Positions 8,242 through 17,096 are shown, counted from the stretch's first letter. The stretch is DNA of 18,933 nucleotides from Chrysochromulina tobinii (GCA_001275005.1 JWZX01002517.1:1-18933); one strand, 5' to 3'. A program made the numbers and translations. The notes: generated by a model not told the origin, from the letters alone.

Positions 8242-10473
8242 ATGGGCGCCTCCAGCTCGAAGGGCTCCTCCACCTCGACAGTGCCCACCACGATTCGCAC
8301 TGTGCTCCGCCGAGTCCTCCGCCGAGTCCTCCGCCGAGTCCTCCGAGGAGCTAAATCTCCGATGAGCCGCAACTTGCTCCCCGGCGGCCTCGGCGGGCCG
8401 CCCACGGCCCAGTCGCAGACGATCGTCACGAGCGCCGCCGCCGCCGCACCGAACCCCTACTTTGACGTTGAGACGCTGCTCGCGTCGGTGGAGAGCGGCG
8501 CGATCGCGGCGGTGAAGGGCTCCTGGCTCGTCGGTCTGCACAAGCGCGACGGCCGCCTCTCGCGCCGGCAGGCCCTTCCGCCCGAGGCCTTTTGGTCGGC
8601 GGGCGAGCTGCGGAGGGTCGCGCTGGCGCTGGGCGCCGACTTTGGCGTGCTCTTCGTCGCGCTGTCGTACCGGTGGCTCACAAAGGATCACCCCGACCCC
8701 GACGGCTTCCACCTCGGCATCGTGGCGGCGGTCGCCGAGCTCTACCTCAACCTGAGGGGGCAGGATGCCTCAGCGTCGCAGCTCAGCGCGGCGTTCCGGG
8801 AGCACGGGCTCGGCCTCCCCGAGTTCGCGCTGTTCTGGGACTTTGCGAGCCTGCACCAGTCGCCGCGCACCGACGCCGAGGCGAAGCTCTTCCCCTTGGG
8901 CCTGCAGAACTCCAATGTGTGGTATGGCCACGCGTGCACTGTCGTGTGGATGCAGAGTGAGCTGCCCGAGGGGTTTGCGGAGCGGATGCGGGCGAGCAAG
9001 CCGCCCCTCGCGGAGACGTACGAGGACTCGGGCTGGTGCTACGTCGAGGCCGCCATCAGCGCCGCCATCAAGCCCGGCTTCCTGCGCCTCGACCTCGCCA
9101 AGCGTACGGAGCGGGCGATGGCGAACTCCTACGGGCCCGCCGGTAACTGGTGGGAGGTCGGCGACGACAGGCTCGCGTGCGTGTGCGCGCGGCGTCGGCC
9201 GCCCCCGCCGTCGCCAGAAACGGCCCGGCGCCTGCTGCAGACGGAGAAGCGCTTCACCAACTTGTACGACGTGAGCAAGGTCGCGGACCTGTACGCGGCA
9301 TTCTTTGGCAAGGTCACCACCGTCGACGCGCTCGTGTTCCAAGGGCTCGAGTGGGGCGACGCCGACGTCGTCGAGCTGTGCGAGGTGCTGCCTCGCTTTG
9401 CGGCCTTGAGGACGCTCGACCTCTCCAAAAACAAGATCGGTCTGGAGGGTGCCAAAGCCATTGCCGAGGCCCTCATGAAGTCGGGCACGGCGGTGGTGAT
9501 CACCCTCTACCTCGGGCTCAACAACATCGGGGATGAGGGTGCCATCGCAATCGCGGAGGCGCTGAAGGTCAACGCGGTGTTGTTGAACGAGCTCGGTCTC
9601 GGGAACAACAGCATTGGCGCTGACGGTGCCAAGGCAATCGCGGAGGCGCTGAAGGTCAACGCGGTCCTGACCGAGCTGAGACTCGGGGTCAACACGATCG
9701 GCGACAAGGGTGCCAAGGCGATCGCGGAGGTGCTGAAGGTCAATGCGGTGGTGACCACACTGTCCCTCTGGAACAACAGCATCGGGGATGAGGGTGCCAT
9801 CGCGATCGCCGAGGCGCTGAAGATCAAAGCGGTTTTGACCACCCTGCACCTGAACGTTAACAACATCGGGGATGAGGGTGCCATCGCGATCGCGGAGGCG
9901 CTGAAGGTCAACGCGGTGGTGACCGAGCTGTGGCTCGGGGGCAACGAGATCGGCGACGAGGGTGCCAAGGCGATCGCGGAGGCGCTGAAGGTCAACGCGG
10001 CGCTGAAGAACTGCAACTTGCTCAAGAACAGCCTGGATGTTGAGTCGGCCACGATGCTCGCCCAGATCGGTACGGAGAAGGGCATCATGCTCTCAGGCAT
10101 GAGGCGCGACCAGACGGAGGCCAAGTTTGATAGCCAGGGGCTTCGACCTGCCGACGCCATCCTGATCGGGTCGGACCTGCAGTTCATGACGGTCCTGACT
10201 GAGCTCATCCTCTGGGACAACAACATGTTCGGTCTGGAGGGAGCCATCGCGATCGCGGAGGCGCTGAAGGTCAACGCGGTCTTGACCACCCTGCGCCTTG
10301 ACTTTAACGAGATCGGTGCGGTGGGTGCCAAGGCGATCGCTGAGGCGCTGAAGGTCAACACGGTCCTGACCAAGCTCGACCTCGAGTACAACAGCATGGG
10401 AGATGCTGGGAAACAAGCAGTGCGAGATGCGGAGAAGGGTCGGAGTGGATTTCGATTAGAGTTGAAGCTGTAG
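8242..10473 (+). CDS. HET-like domain plus leucine-rich-repeat protein, myristoylation motif
   Basis: A single-exon 743-aa protein starting at ATG 8242. The N-terminus MGASSSK fits the N-myristoylation consensus (Gly2, Ser6, Lys7). It is followed by a basic amphipathic VLRR repeat (residues about 21-35), which together would favour membrane targeting. Residues about 130-290 resemble the HET (heterokaryon incompatibility) domain: FVALSYRWL, then FALFWDFASLHQ, then WYGHACTVVWM, then SGWCYVE, in the order of HET's ALSYxWG, IDxLCINQ, YxxAxxVxxWL and RxWxxQE. Residues about 384-725 carry about nine 28-residue ribonuclease-inhibitor-type LRRs with one degenerate interruption (about 595-645). HET domains trigger cell death in fungi, and LRRs usually sense ligands. 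An immune or self-recognition receptor is therefore plausible but inferred; I see no NACHT or NB-ARC domain. The HET call is distant, the LRR call certain. Confidence 0.88.
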   Translation: MGASSSKGSSTSTVPTTIRTVLRRVLRRVLRRVLRGAKSPMSRNLLPGGLGGPPTAQSQTIVTSAAAAAPNPYFDVETLLASVESGAIAAVKGSWLVGLHKRDGRLSRRQALPPEAFWSAGELRRVALALGADFGVLFVALSYRWLTKDHPDPDGFHLGIVAAVAELYLNLRGQDASASQLSAAFREHGLGLPEFALFWDFASLHQSPRTDAEAKLFPLGLQNSNVWYGHACTVVWMQSELPEGFAERMRASKPPLAETYEDSGWCYVEAAISAAIKPGFLRLDLAKRTERAMANSYGPAGNWWEVGDDRLACVCARRRPPPPSPETARRLLQTEKRFTNLYDVSKVADLYAAFFGKVTTVDALVFQGLEWGDADVVELCEVLPRFAALRTLDLSKNKIGLEGAKAIAEALMKSGTAVVITLYLGLNNIGDEGAIAIAEALKVNAVLLNELGLGNNSIGADGAKAIAEALKVNAVLTELRLGVNTIGDKGAKAIAEVLKVNAVVTTLSLWNNSIGDEGAIAIAEALKIKAVLTTLHLNVNNIGDEGAIAIAEALKVNAVVTELWLGGNEIGDEGAKAIAEALKVNAALKNCNLLKNSLDVESATMLAQIGTEKGIMLSGMRRDQTEAKFDSQGLRPADAILIGSDLQFMTVLTELILWDNNMFGLEGAIAIAEALKVNAVLTTLRLDFNEIGAVGAKAIAEALKVNTVLTKLDLEYNSMGDAGKQAVRDAEKGRSGFRLELKL
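8311..8346 (+). repeat. Three tandem 12-nt units encoding the basic VLRR segment
   Basis: CGAGTCCTCCG(C/A) is repeated at 8311-8322, 8323-8334 and 8335-8346, preceded by a diverged partial copy (TGTGCTCCGC). The repeats are read out of phase with the codons and give VLRRVLRRVLRRVLR. Confidence 0.9.
9391..10416 (+). repeat. Array of 84-nt LRR-coding repeats
   Basis: The unit encodes 28 residues of the form IGDEGAKAIAEALKVNAVLTxLxLxxNx. Nine recognisable copies are present. The string GCGATCGCGGAGGCGCTGAA recurs almost unchanged in several, so the copies are close at DNA as well as protein level. One degenerate stretch (about 10024-10176) separates seven copies from the last two. Confidence 0.93.
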
Positions 10474-11056
10474 ATTGTGCAAGCAACCAAGCATTGTGAA
10501 CATGTGTGGATCGCTATTTCGTGTTCTGTAAAGTTATTTCCTAATTTGGACGCTTTCTTAAAAGGCGTTTTCAATAGGGTTAGTATAGGGTACTGAAAAT
10601 TTACGCAAAGCGAGCGCGCGCGCGCTCCACACAGACTGGTGCTCAGAAACATTGTGGCGAGCTTCTAGACATGTGCTCGCACAAAGGTCTCTCATGCTCG
10701 CAGCTCATGTCAAAACAATCTCAACGACGACACCGAGAGAAAGGGCGCCCTCCGAGTCACCCTCCGAGCGTTATGCAAAGCCCGGACACGCGATCGAGCT
10801 GTGAGCTGACAGCTGGCAGCTAAGCCACGGCACGACGGCCGCCCGCGGACGCCGGCGCACCGCCTGCGCGCGTACCAGCCCGCGCGCCCGGCAAAATGGC
10901 CAAGATGGCGCGCAAGCGCGCCCAGCAGTGCTGGAGGCGGGCTGCTGACGCGCACTGCCAAGCAGGTGCGTGCTACGCTCGGTTGTACAGCCTTCAGCAC
11001 AGTCAGTATCCGGTCTCAACTCTCATGCTCACGTCTCTCAAGGGTACGGTTCAAGA
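10474..11056. other. Convergent intergenic region (3' ends of HET-LRR and Hsp70-like genes)
   Basis: Two genes end here tail to tail. The first 130 nt are AT-rich and probably the 3' UTR of the LRR gene. A perfect 16-nt alternating palindrome, GAGCGCGCGCGCGCTC, lies at 10612-10627. A short frame from ATG 10896 (MAKMARKRAQQCWRRAAD) runs into the antisense of the Hsp70-like gene and has no recognisable domain. I do not call it. Confidence 0.5.
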
Positions 11057-13688
11057 TCAAGCAGCTGCGTCCGTCCCTTGCCCGCCGCGCTCGCCCGTGC
11101 CATTCGACTTGCCTTGTTCCGCCACACTGGCGCTCGGGGTGCGCTCGGGAGCGGGCGGGCTCGGCGCGTTGTGTAGGGCTGCGGCAGGGAAGGCAGCGAG
11201 GACGCTCGCAGTGACGAGAAGGAGCATCAGCAGTGTGCCACACACACCAATCCGTGGGCGCCGCGCCTCGTCTCCTTCGTCGTCGTCGTCGCCTTCGCCC
11301 AACACATCTGCCTCGAGCACCCCCGTATTCGTCCACGAAACGATCACCGTGCGCTCATCCGAACTCTCCGACGGCCCGGGCCCGCCGCCAAGCAGACGGC
11401 GCAGCAGCGAGGGAGGCCGCCGACGCGTCGGGGGCACGATGACGTTGAGCAGAGGCGTCGAGCCGCCGTTATCATCGTTACCGCCATCCTCGCCGCCATC
11501 GGCCAGCGCGCTGCCCTCCACCAACCGGACCACAAGCTCGTCCCTCGTGGCACTGAAGGTCAATCGCTCGGAGGCCCCCGGCGGTGTCACGTACGCCTCG
11601 AAGAGGCGCGTGCGTTGGCCGCTCGCCTCTTCCACACTCACAGGGTGAGGCAGCGCGTCGGAGACCTCACACTGCTGCCACGTCCAGTGCGCGTGCGTGC
11701 GTGGCCATGCAGCCTCGACGGCACTCGGTTGCAGACGGTGAGCTGCAAGCGCCGCAGCGCCGCGCGCCGCTGCAAATGCGACTCCTCCGTCATCGCCCTT
11801 GTCGCCATCATCCTCGGCAGCGCCATCATCCTCGGCAGCGCCGCCGCCCTTGCTGACGCCACCGCCGCCCCTGCCGTCGCTACCCTTACCGCCACCACCG
11901 CCCTCACCGCCGCCACCTCCGACTTCGCCTTCGGTCTCGAAGAAGCAAAGTTGACAAGAGGGCGCAGCCGCGGCAAGCACCCGTCGCAGCAGTGCACGCA
12001 CGTGCGCGCAGCGGGCGGTGCCACCCCCCATATGTGCCGCCACAATTGGCACACCCACGTGCGACCGCCCAGCGCGCTCAAGCATGGCGGCCAGGCGCCC
12101 CTCGAGAGACTTAAGGGGCGCCTGCACGGCCTCGGCCCACTCAACGGCGGTCATCTCGAGGGTCATCTCGATCGGTAGGGAATCGACGAGCTCGATCGAG
12201 ATTGCGGCAGAGCTTGCACCCTCACCGCCCTTGCCGCCGCCCTCGCCGCCGACCTCACCGCCGCCCTCGCCGCCGCCCTCGCCGCCGCCAAACAAGCCCA
12301 GTTTGAGCTGCTCGGCCGCGCGTAGCAGGGCGTAACGGTTGCGGGGGCTGTTTAGGTCAGCCCCCCCTGCTGCGGCTTGTCTGCCCACGTCCGTCGCGAG
12401 GCGACGCGCCACGTGCCGGTCGAGTGGGAGGCCGCCGCACCCGTCGTCGGCGCAGATAGCCACGAGCCGGCGATGCCAGTAGCCGTCCCTCGTGGCGGGC
12501 AGCTCGTCGGCGTTCTCTAGCGTCGTCGCGGGCAGCTCGTTGGCCGTCTCGAGCGCCGTCTCGAGCAGGAGGGAGGCGGTGCACGCGCCAGCACCCCAAT
12601 CGATCAACAGACGCAGTTGCTCACGACCACGCCCTCGCTCGACACGGCGCTCTCGCTCGGACACCGACGACGAATCGGTCGACGGCGGCGGTGGCGGCGG
12701 CGGTGGCGGCGGCGGCAGTCCTTCGAGGAGGCTGGCGACCGGCTGACCGACGACGGCGAGGGGTGTGAGCCCGGCGAGCAGGGGCGCAGTCGTGCGCGGC
12801 TCGCCGCTGTGTGAGGCTCCAGTGCGCGGGAACCACCAGTGCTGCGTGCGTCACCTCCATGCCACCCGTGTACTCCTGATGAGGGAGGCAATCAAATGCA
12901 ATCAGCGCGCCACGTCACCTCCATGCCACCCGTGGACTCATGAGGCGATCAGTGGCACTTAGAGGCCATCAGTGCCCATCAGAGAGGCGACCAGAGGCAA
13001 ACTCGCCTGTCGCGCGTGCCTTGACCTTGAGCAGCAGCTTCGTGAGCGCCTCCTCGGGCGCGACGAGCTTATCAATCGTAGCCGACTTAGGGGCCTTGGC
13101 GGCACCGCCTCGGGGCGAGGGCACGTCGCTCGCGCCGCGCCTCTTGAGCCCCGAGGGCGCTGGCCGCGCGAACGTGAGCCGCAGCCGCGCCTCGGCTCCC
13201 TCGGCCTCCAAGCTGCATCCGAAGAGCTCGTCCGCCTCGCGCTCGAGCCAGCGCGCGCCGCCCAGCGAGTCGTACTTGCGCCCGAGCAGGCGCTGCAGCC
13301 CCAGGAGCGGCGGCGGAGCAGAACCGTTGGCCGCTCCGGTGAGTGCTTCGTCGCCGATCAGTACGGTCGTCGCCGTCGAGTACGACACGCAGCACGGCAT
13401 CGCGAGGGCAGCGGCGATGAGGCCTTCCTCCTCCTCGCCGCACGGAATCGGCACGGCAACGCCGTCCGCGGCGCTCCACATGGCGACGCGTATGCTCGCG
13501 CAGCCCAGGTCAATGCCGATTGCGATCTCATCGTCGGTGGCCGTTGCCGCCTCCCACAGAAAGCCGCCTGGAGCCGACGGCGCTGAAAACGATGTGGTCG
13601 GCACCGACGCGCCGGCGGATGGTATGGGCATGGGTGCCATCACCGCCATGGGCATTGGCATAGCAGCGCCTGTCGTGGCCAGGGCCAT
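11057..13688 (-). CDS. Degenerate membrane-anchored Hsp70-like protein, two exons, apparent frameshift
   Basis: Minus strand, exons 13688-13026 and 12875-11057, about 826 aa if the single-base shift near 12788 is ignored. Hsp70 landmarks appear in order: AIGIDLGCAS (phosphate-1), LQRLLGRKYD, VTHAALVVPAHWSLTQRRAAHD, LAGLTPLAVVGQPVASLLEG, LLIDWGAGACTASLL (phosphate-2), LNSPRNRYALLRAAEQLK, VPIVAAHMGGGTARC, then a short beta-domain-like region. Key ATPase residues are lost: Thr13 of GTT is Cys, Lys71 of AKRLIG is Gln, and DLGGGTFD has become DWGAGACT. Hydrolysis is therefore doubtful. A polyproline run and Gly/Glu-rich inserts (12219-12293, about 11840-11930) interrupt the fold. A hydrophobic segment (about residues 763-788, GTLLMLLLVTASVLAAF) lies 38 residues from the C-terminus. 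ATG 13688 is followed by a Met/Pro/Ala-rich leader. It could be a pseudochaperone or a decaying pseudogene. Confidence 0.75.
12788..12788 (-). other. Apparent 1-nt frameshift in the Hsp70-like gene
   Basis: Up to 12789 the minus strand reads VTHAALVVPAHWSLTQRRAAHD, clearly Hsp70. From 12787 the continuation APLLAGLTPLAVVGQPVASLLEG is in another frame. The two pieces abut exactly as in the Hsp70 family if one base is skipped. This may be a sequencing error, a real frameshift mutation or, less likely, programmed frameshifting. Confidence 0.7.
12849..12939 (-). repeat. 27-nt direct repeat spanning the Hsp70-like exon 2 start and intron interior
   Basis: Positions 12849-12875 (exon 2 start) and 12913-12939 (inside the intron) match at 26 of 27 bases; the core is CACGGGTGGCATGGAGGTG in sense orientation. 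Just beyond it the exon copy has CCTCATCAG and the intron copy has CCTCAT without the CAG, so the internal copy lacks a usable acceptor. Confidence 0.85.
12876..13025 (-). other. Hsp70-like intron (150 nt) with introner-like motifs
   Basis: The sense-strand donor is CTCAAG|GTCAAG and the acceptor is CCCTCATCAG|GAGTAC, phase 0. Removal joins LTKLLLK to EYTGGMEVTHAALVVPA, matching the Hsp70 spacing. The interior has four CTGAT (branch-point-like, CTRAY) motifs and ends TTGATTGCCTCCCTCATCAG. The alternative donor ACAGGCGA|GTTTGCC does not keep the frame. Confidence 0.7.
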
Positions 13689-13829
13689 TTTGCAACTCTG
13701 GCTTCAGAACGTGTGTTATAGCGGCGATCGACGTGGGCGCGTTGGCGTTGTGAAGAGGTGTTGCATGGTATTGTGAATGCACCATTGACGAATTTCGAAT
13801 GCGCTGTTGTATTTAAAATGGCCACCCGG
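13689..13829 (-). promoter_or_regulatory. Spacer between helicase stop and Hsp70-like start
   Basis: The spacer is 141 nt between two same-strand genes, so it should contain the helicase 3' end and the Hsp70-like promoter. TATA-like candidates on the minus strand are TTTTAAATAC (about 13809-13818) and CTATAAC about 30 nt upstream of the ATG. Neither is confirmed. Confidence 0.3.
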
Positions 13830-16596
13830 CTATGCTGCTTCCTCTTGCTCCTCGACAGGGCATTCGAACAAGTCCGCTGCATTTATCAGGCATCCGCGAG
13901 TCTCGCAGTCGTCGATGAGCGCTGTCCAGTGATGCGAGCGGCGGAGTGTGCGCACGTCACCTACGAGGATCAGCCCGCGCCTCGCGCGTGTGATGGCCAC
14001 GCACAGGCGCCGCGGATCTTGTAAGAAGCCCATGTCTCCGAGCTCGTTTGATCTCGTGGCCGAGAAGATGACGAGATCGGTCTCCTGCCCTTGGAAGGAG
14101 TCCACTGTGCCGACGCGACACGCGCTCGCCACAGCGCCCACTAGCTGCTCGCGGATCTGATCGACCTGGCGCGCGTAGGGTGCGATGATGGCGACATTGG
14201 CCGGTGAGACCTCGCCCGCGTCCAAGATGGCCGTTACGATCCGTGCGGCGAGGGCGGCCTCTTCGGGGTTGCTCTTGCCGCCCTCGGCGTGACCAACTTC
14301 GAGGTCGTGCCCTAGGTGGATGAAGCACAGCGGCTGACCGCCCGGCCATGCAAAGCCCTTCGGCGGGCGCGTACTAGCTCGACCCTTGGGGCACGTGACG
14401 AGCGACTCGTAAAAGTAGCGTGAGGGGAACCGGAGCAGCTCGGGAGGCATGCGGTACTGCACCGCGAGAGTCCTCTGCCCGACGCCAATCTTCTCAAGCC
14501 GCGCCATTGGCGAGAAGCCGAGCGCTTGACGAAGCTCAACGGACTCGGAAGCGACGGTCGGCGGCAACTGGCGCGTGTCCCCGAGGATGACGAGCTGCTC
14601 CGCCTTGGCCGCCGCCAGCGCGCAGAGCAGCGCGGGCTCCGTCGCCTGCGACCCTTCGTCAAGGACGACCATCGGAAAAGAGACATTCTCGGCGAGAAGT
14701 TGAGAGGCTCCGACGCAGCTGGAGACCACGACGGGTGCCGTGCGCAGGAGGAGCTGGCAGACCTCCTCACGTACGTCCCGCACCTGGGGCGCCATGCGTG
14801 GCAATGCGTGGCAATGGGCGGCAATCAAGAGTCAATTGAGCGGCAATCAAGAGTCAATGAAGCGGCAATCAAGAGTCAATGAAGCGGCAATCAAGAGGCA
14901 ATGAAGCGGCAATCAAGAGGCAATGAAGCGGCAATCAAGAGTCAATTGAGCGGCAATCAAGAGGCTATGAAGCGGCAATCGGTCTCGCACCTTAGCCGAC
15001 ACAGCTGACCGTTCGTGCGGCGCGAGCGACACGTTCTGAGCCTGCCTTCGTAAGCCCATCACCTCCGGATGCTGATCCGCGAGCGCCAATGCAGTCCGAT
15101 GGCGCACGGCGGGGGCCACAGTCGCTGGACGTCCCGCGCGCACAGCTGGGACTCCGAGGCGCATGAGTGCCGCAAGGAGCACATCCGCGGCCCCGTTGCT
15201 GTGCGCGACGGCCAGCACCCTCGGTGCCGGTAGCACCCTCGGCGAGGACGTCAATTCTGGTCGGTCGGAGCTCAGCTTCAGAGCACTCGAGATGAGTAGA
15301 GCAGCAGTGCGCGTCTTGCCAGTGCCCGGGGGACCCCTAATTAGGGAAAGGCGGCGACCCAGCGCCCACGCAATCGCACCCTCTTGCGACGGATTGGGCA
15401 CGAACGCCCCGCGGCGCTTCGCCAAACTGATGGCTTGGACAATCGAGTCGCCCAGCTGCTCGAGATCGTTCATGGGAGATCGCGGAAGATCAGGTGGAGG
15501 CGGGCCAGCGGTGACCTGGCTAACTGCCACGCCCGGCTGATGCGTTGCTCTCGCGCCCGACACAGCGCCCGCGCCGAGCACCATGAGGCGGGAAGGGATG
15601 CGAGCGGCGCCTTCGCAGAGACTCTTCTCGTCCAGCGTGAGCAGCGCGGCGGCCTCGCCAGCGGATCCCTTGCGTACCATTTCGAGCGCCGCCAGCTGTG
15701 CTTGGAGTGCTCCTTGCGGCGCCGCGCGCTCGAGCAGCACCCCGAAGGAACCAGGACGTCGGCGCGCCTCCCACAGGCCCGTTGGCCAACTGTGACCGCA
15801 AGGAGTGCCGATGGGGGCCGATGAGTGTGGAATGAGAGTGGCAATCCAGGGTCAATCAAGAGGCATTTCATCCCGACGTTCGCCACCTTAGGCCGACCCC
15901 GACCGTTAACCAGTCCTTGCCGGTGTCGACGACGCAGCACTCGCGCGGCACGAACTCGGCGCTCTCACCGAACAGAGAGCGCCGATCGGGGCTGAGCACC
16001 AGGATGTCACCACGGTTGAACCGGTCGGCCATCCGCGTCTCCCCTGGCTTGCTCACCCGCACCACCTTCTCTCCGTACAGCTCCTCATCTGGGGTCGCGC
16101 ATGCATCGAAGAGGCACAAGCCGCTCGACTCGAGGCGCGCTCGCGGCCACTTGGAGCGCCGCTGCCTCAGGCTATCCGCAGCCTCTCTGTATTCTCGTCT
16201 CAGGAGCTCCTCCCAGTACGCGGCATACGCTGCCGCTTCACCGCCATTTTCGATTGGCGGCGGCGCTGCGTCGGCATGGCTAGTTGATCGGGCGCCTAGA
16301 ACTCGAGATGGCGCTCGAGAATGAGGCGGTGGCGTTCTGCTCGGCTGTTCTCGCGACGGCACTGTAAGCGGGTCCATCGGCTGGCTGGGGCGGAGAGCCT
16401 TGACACACGCCGAAAACTGCTCGTCGTTTAGGACGCCTGTTTCATGCATGACCGCAAGCTGGGCCACCTGCTGATCTATTGTCAGCGCTTTTTGGCGTCG
16501 AGAACGAGCCGGCCCCTGTCGAAGCGACAGCGAGGGCACGCCTGGCAGCAGCAGCAGCAGCAGCGGCAGCAGCAGCGTGGGTAGTGTGGGTAGCAT
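13830..16596 (-). CDS. IGHMBP2/SMUBP2-like superfamily 1 helicase, three exons, leader peptide
   Basis: Minus strand, exons 16596-15887, 15789-14991 and 14783-13830, 820 aa. ATP-dependent 5'-3' RNA/DNA helicases of the UPF1-like group have this core. Motifs: PNPSQEGAI (Q-like), GPPGTGKT (389-396), DEGSQ (545-549), GDTRQLPP (571-578), QYRMP (612-616), TVDSFQGQE (729-737), VAITRAR (765-771). The N-terminal region SSGLCLFDAC..LYGEKVVRVSKPG..FNRGDILVLS matches the SMUBP2 beta-barrel. ATG 16596 begins MLPTLPTLLLPLLLLLLPG, a strong signal-peptide-like stretch, followed by a basic segment. This could be a bipartite plastid leader in an alga with a secondary plastid. VAQLAVMHETGVLNDEQFSACVKAL resembles a SHOCT motif. 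Both splice joins keep the frame and family continuity. The class is certain; the location is inferred. Confidence 0.9.
14784..14990 (-). other. Helicase intron 2 (207 nt), a minisatellite intron
   Basis: The sense-strand donor is GCTAAG|GTGCGAGAC and the acceptor is GCCCCAG|GTGCGGGAC, phase 0. Removal joins SAK to VRDVREEVCQLLL. Nearly all of the intron is a 22-bp tandem array. The 12-mers across the two splice sites match at 10 of 12. Confidence 0.88.
14818..14980 (-). repeat. 22-bp tandem repeat, seven full copies plus a partial
   Basis: On the plus strand each unit starts GCGGCAATCAAGAG; units begin at 14818, 14840, 14862, 14884, 14906, 14928 and 14950, with a partial at 14972. The copies differ at a few positions (GTCAAT or GGCAAT; TGAA or TTGA). 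In sense orientation the core is CTCTTGATTGCCGC. Confidence 0.95.
15790..15886 (-). other. Helicase intron 1 (97 nt) with introner-like motif
   Basis: The sense-strand donor is CTAAG|GTGGCGAACG and the acceptor is GTCACAG|TTGGCCAACG, phase 2. Removal gives TVGVGL-S-WPTGLWEARRRPG in frame. The 12-mers across the sites match at 10 of 12. The interior carries CTTGATTGACC and GATTGCCACTCTCAT (15832-15846 on the plus strand). Confidence 0.75.
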
Positions 16597-17096
16597 CTTG
16601 TCCGGAAGTTCGCAGGAACTTTACCTACCAAACATACCAAAAAGGCAAGTATAGTTTCTGGCAAGAGGGCGGGTAATGCCAAGGGTCGGTTTCTTACTCT
16701 TCACCGCGGTTGAGTAACCAGGAAATGGTGCTTTCGAAAGGCTAAGCTGGCATGTGGCAACAATCGCGACGGTCCGTGAAAGGAGAAAGCTCCAACGCTG
16801 AAACTCAAACTGAAAGCAATTTTGACTGAAAGCAGAACGGGGGACGGTGAGGCGGAAGCGACCTTCTACCGTACGACTACGCGCCTAGTGGTACCGACGT
16901 GATTAATGTAACCAGTTTTCGCATCGTCGTCTCCTTGCGCACGCCAGCCATACTATACGATCTCATCATCACACGCGTAGTCGCGCAGTGCGCGCGTGTG
17001 CTCGCGCCGCCGGCCCGACGCGAGGTGCGCCGACGCCCACCTCCTCCGCTCACTACGGCGCGTGCGCATTCTTCAGCCTAGGCATCAGCGCCCATC
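16597..17096. other. Intergenic spacer upstream of the helicase
   Basis: 500 nt between the RNA-binding protein stop and the helicase start, both minus strand. I see no gene. It is less GC-rich than its surroundings and has short direct repeats (CTGAAAGCA near 16808-16835). The likely content is the 3' UTR of one gene and the promoter of the other. Confidence 0.5.

Noticed and set aside
10573-10592. Telomere-like TAGGGTTAG
   Set aside because: A single short match, not a repeat array; expected by chance.
9507-10652. 381-codon minus-strand frame with SASAIAMAPSSP repeats
   Set aside because: Reverse complement of the LRR repeats; the repetition comes from the plus-strand gene.
10896-11648. 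Plus-strand frame beginning MAKMARKRAQQCWRR
   Set aside because: Mostly antisense to the Hsp70-like C-terminal exon, low complexity, no recognisable domain.
13026-13035. Target-site duplication at the Hsp70-like intron
   Set aside because: AAGGTCAAGGCACG and CAGGAGTACACGGG are too dissimilar; only the internal 27-nt exon copy is convincing.
12940-13776. 278-codon plus-strand frame
   Set aside because: Antisense to Hsp70-like exon 1, which carries the GIDLG and LLGRKYD motifs.
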